DNA from: Fragum whitleyi
Taxonomy: Eukaryota; Mollusca; Bivalvia; Cardiida; Cardiidae
NCBI GenBank assembly: GCA_948146395.1
Contig: OX411548.1
Coordinates: forward strand, 38,469,737 to 38,533,736
Direction of reading: 5' to 3'
DNA: 64,000 bases
Shown: positions 63,381 to 64,000 of the stretch, in pieces
How the letters are laid out: each line of letters begins with the position of its first letter
Position numbering within the stretch: position 1 is the first letter of the stretch
The notes under the pieces: model-generated
Databases searched by the model: none
Told to the model about the DNA's origin: nothing
Seen by the model: only the letters and a program-made list of their open reading frames with translations
Translations under genes and position numbers: made by a program

Positions 63381-63482
63381 TTCATTGCATAATCAGGCCA
63401 CCAGCCCATATACAAAATACATTACAAAAGTATACAGGCAAAAGTGATACCTCTATCAACACCGCTGTTGTCAAAGGTCTAA

Positions 63483-63490
63483 TATTTATA
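63483..63490 (-). promoter_or_regulatory. Possible TATA box of the PAN gene
   Basis: TATAAATA on the minus strand, about 103 nt upstream of the ATG. If real, transcription would start near 63455 with a 5' UTR of about 75 nt. The region is AT-rich, so a chance match is likely enough to keep confidence low. Confidence 0.25.
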
Positions 63491-63689
63491 CATTAATATA
63501 TATAATAGCTATCTTGTACAATATTATTCAGAAAATCTCTCGCACTTCTTCATAAAATGCTAAGTAACTCAAATGTAAGTTTAGTAATTATTGGCCATTT
63601 TTAATATGATTTGGCTTTATGTGGTACTTCCCTCAATATTCTTGAAGAAAGATCTTTCTTAAATGCTTTCCAATTTGCTTTGTTGAGCT

Positions 63690-64000
63690 AAAATACTAAA
63701 ATTAGTTAGATGACAACTGTGTTTAGTTATCTAATTACATAGAGGATAATCGTTTGTTTCAGTGTAAGATTGATTTATATTCATTGAGTGAACAAAAAGA
63801 GCTATATTTTCATGAGTGGTGGGGCCACGAATGAAAATATAGCTTGTGTTGTTCACAAAATGAAATATTAATCGATCTTACTCAAAAAACAAATAATTAT
63901 AATATTTCTTTATTGCAAAAATGAGACAAAATGTGAAATTTCTAGGACATATTTTTGTAAATCGCGTCATTTTGCGCGTGATTGCTATGCAATGTTCATT
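63690..64000. repeat. Dispersed repeat family Y, copy 3, inverted and running off the window
   Basis: GGATAATCGTTTGTTTCAGTG, a hairpin at 63799-63843 (GCTATATTTTCAT), AAAATGAGACAAAATGTG and AGCAATGTTCATT at the window edge match 48330-48640 in reverse. Confidence 0.65.

Overview
The window looks like nuclear DNA of a metazoan, most likely a bivalve mollusc. It is AT-rich and has spliceosomal introns. It is packed with pearl-type elements (core tandem repeats followed by GGAC microsatellites and a short end hairpin, a class described from bivalves), tRNA-headed SINEs, fold-back MITEs and a decayed Penelope-like retroelement. I see no bacterial-style genes. The species cannot be named from sequence alone.

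One gene dominates. On the minus strand, 63380 down to 6311, I can assemble 22 coding exons that all join with GT-AG junctions and matching phases into one open frame of 3150 nt (1049 residues). The order is: signal peptide; a module I call A (exons 1-2); PAN/apple 1 (exon 3); a short module B (exons 4-5); a region resembling the LolA-like domain of invertebrate extracellular proteins (exons 6-10); A again (11-12); PAN 2 (13); B again (14-15); PAN 3 (16); PAN 4 (17); a split PAN 5 (18-19); a Ser/Thr/Pro stalk (20-21); one membrane helix and a short basic/acidic tail (22). It is predicted to be a single-pass cell-surface protein. Three exons have left duplicated or broken shadows nearby (exon 10 at 38631-38706, exon 7 at 45535-45620, exon 20 at 9361-9540).

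Layout: 1-6200 is downstream intergenic DNA with MITEs, one SINE and two pearl elements. From 6200 to 63.4 kb is the gene, with introns made largely of mobile DNA. These include a Penelope-like element (14.9-17.0 kb), a pogo/Tigger-like 1.8 kb element (27.8-29.7 kb), a zinc-finger pseudogene fragment (43.6-44.05 kb), and two large pearl arrays nested one in the other (54.3-58.2 kb). From 63.4 to 64 kb is the upstream flank, with a possible TATA box and one more repeat. All calls are from reading the sequence by eye; no database search was run.
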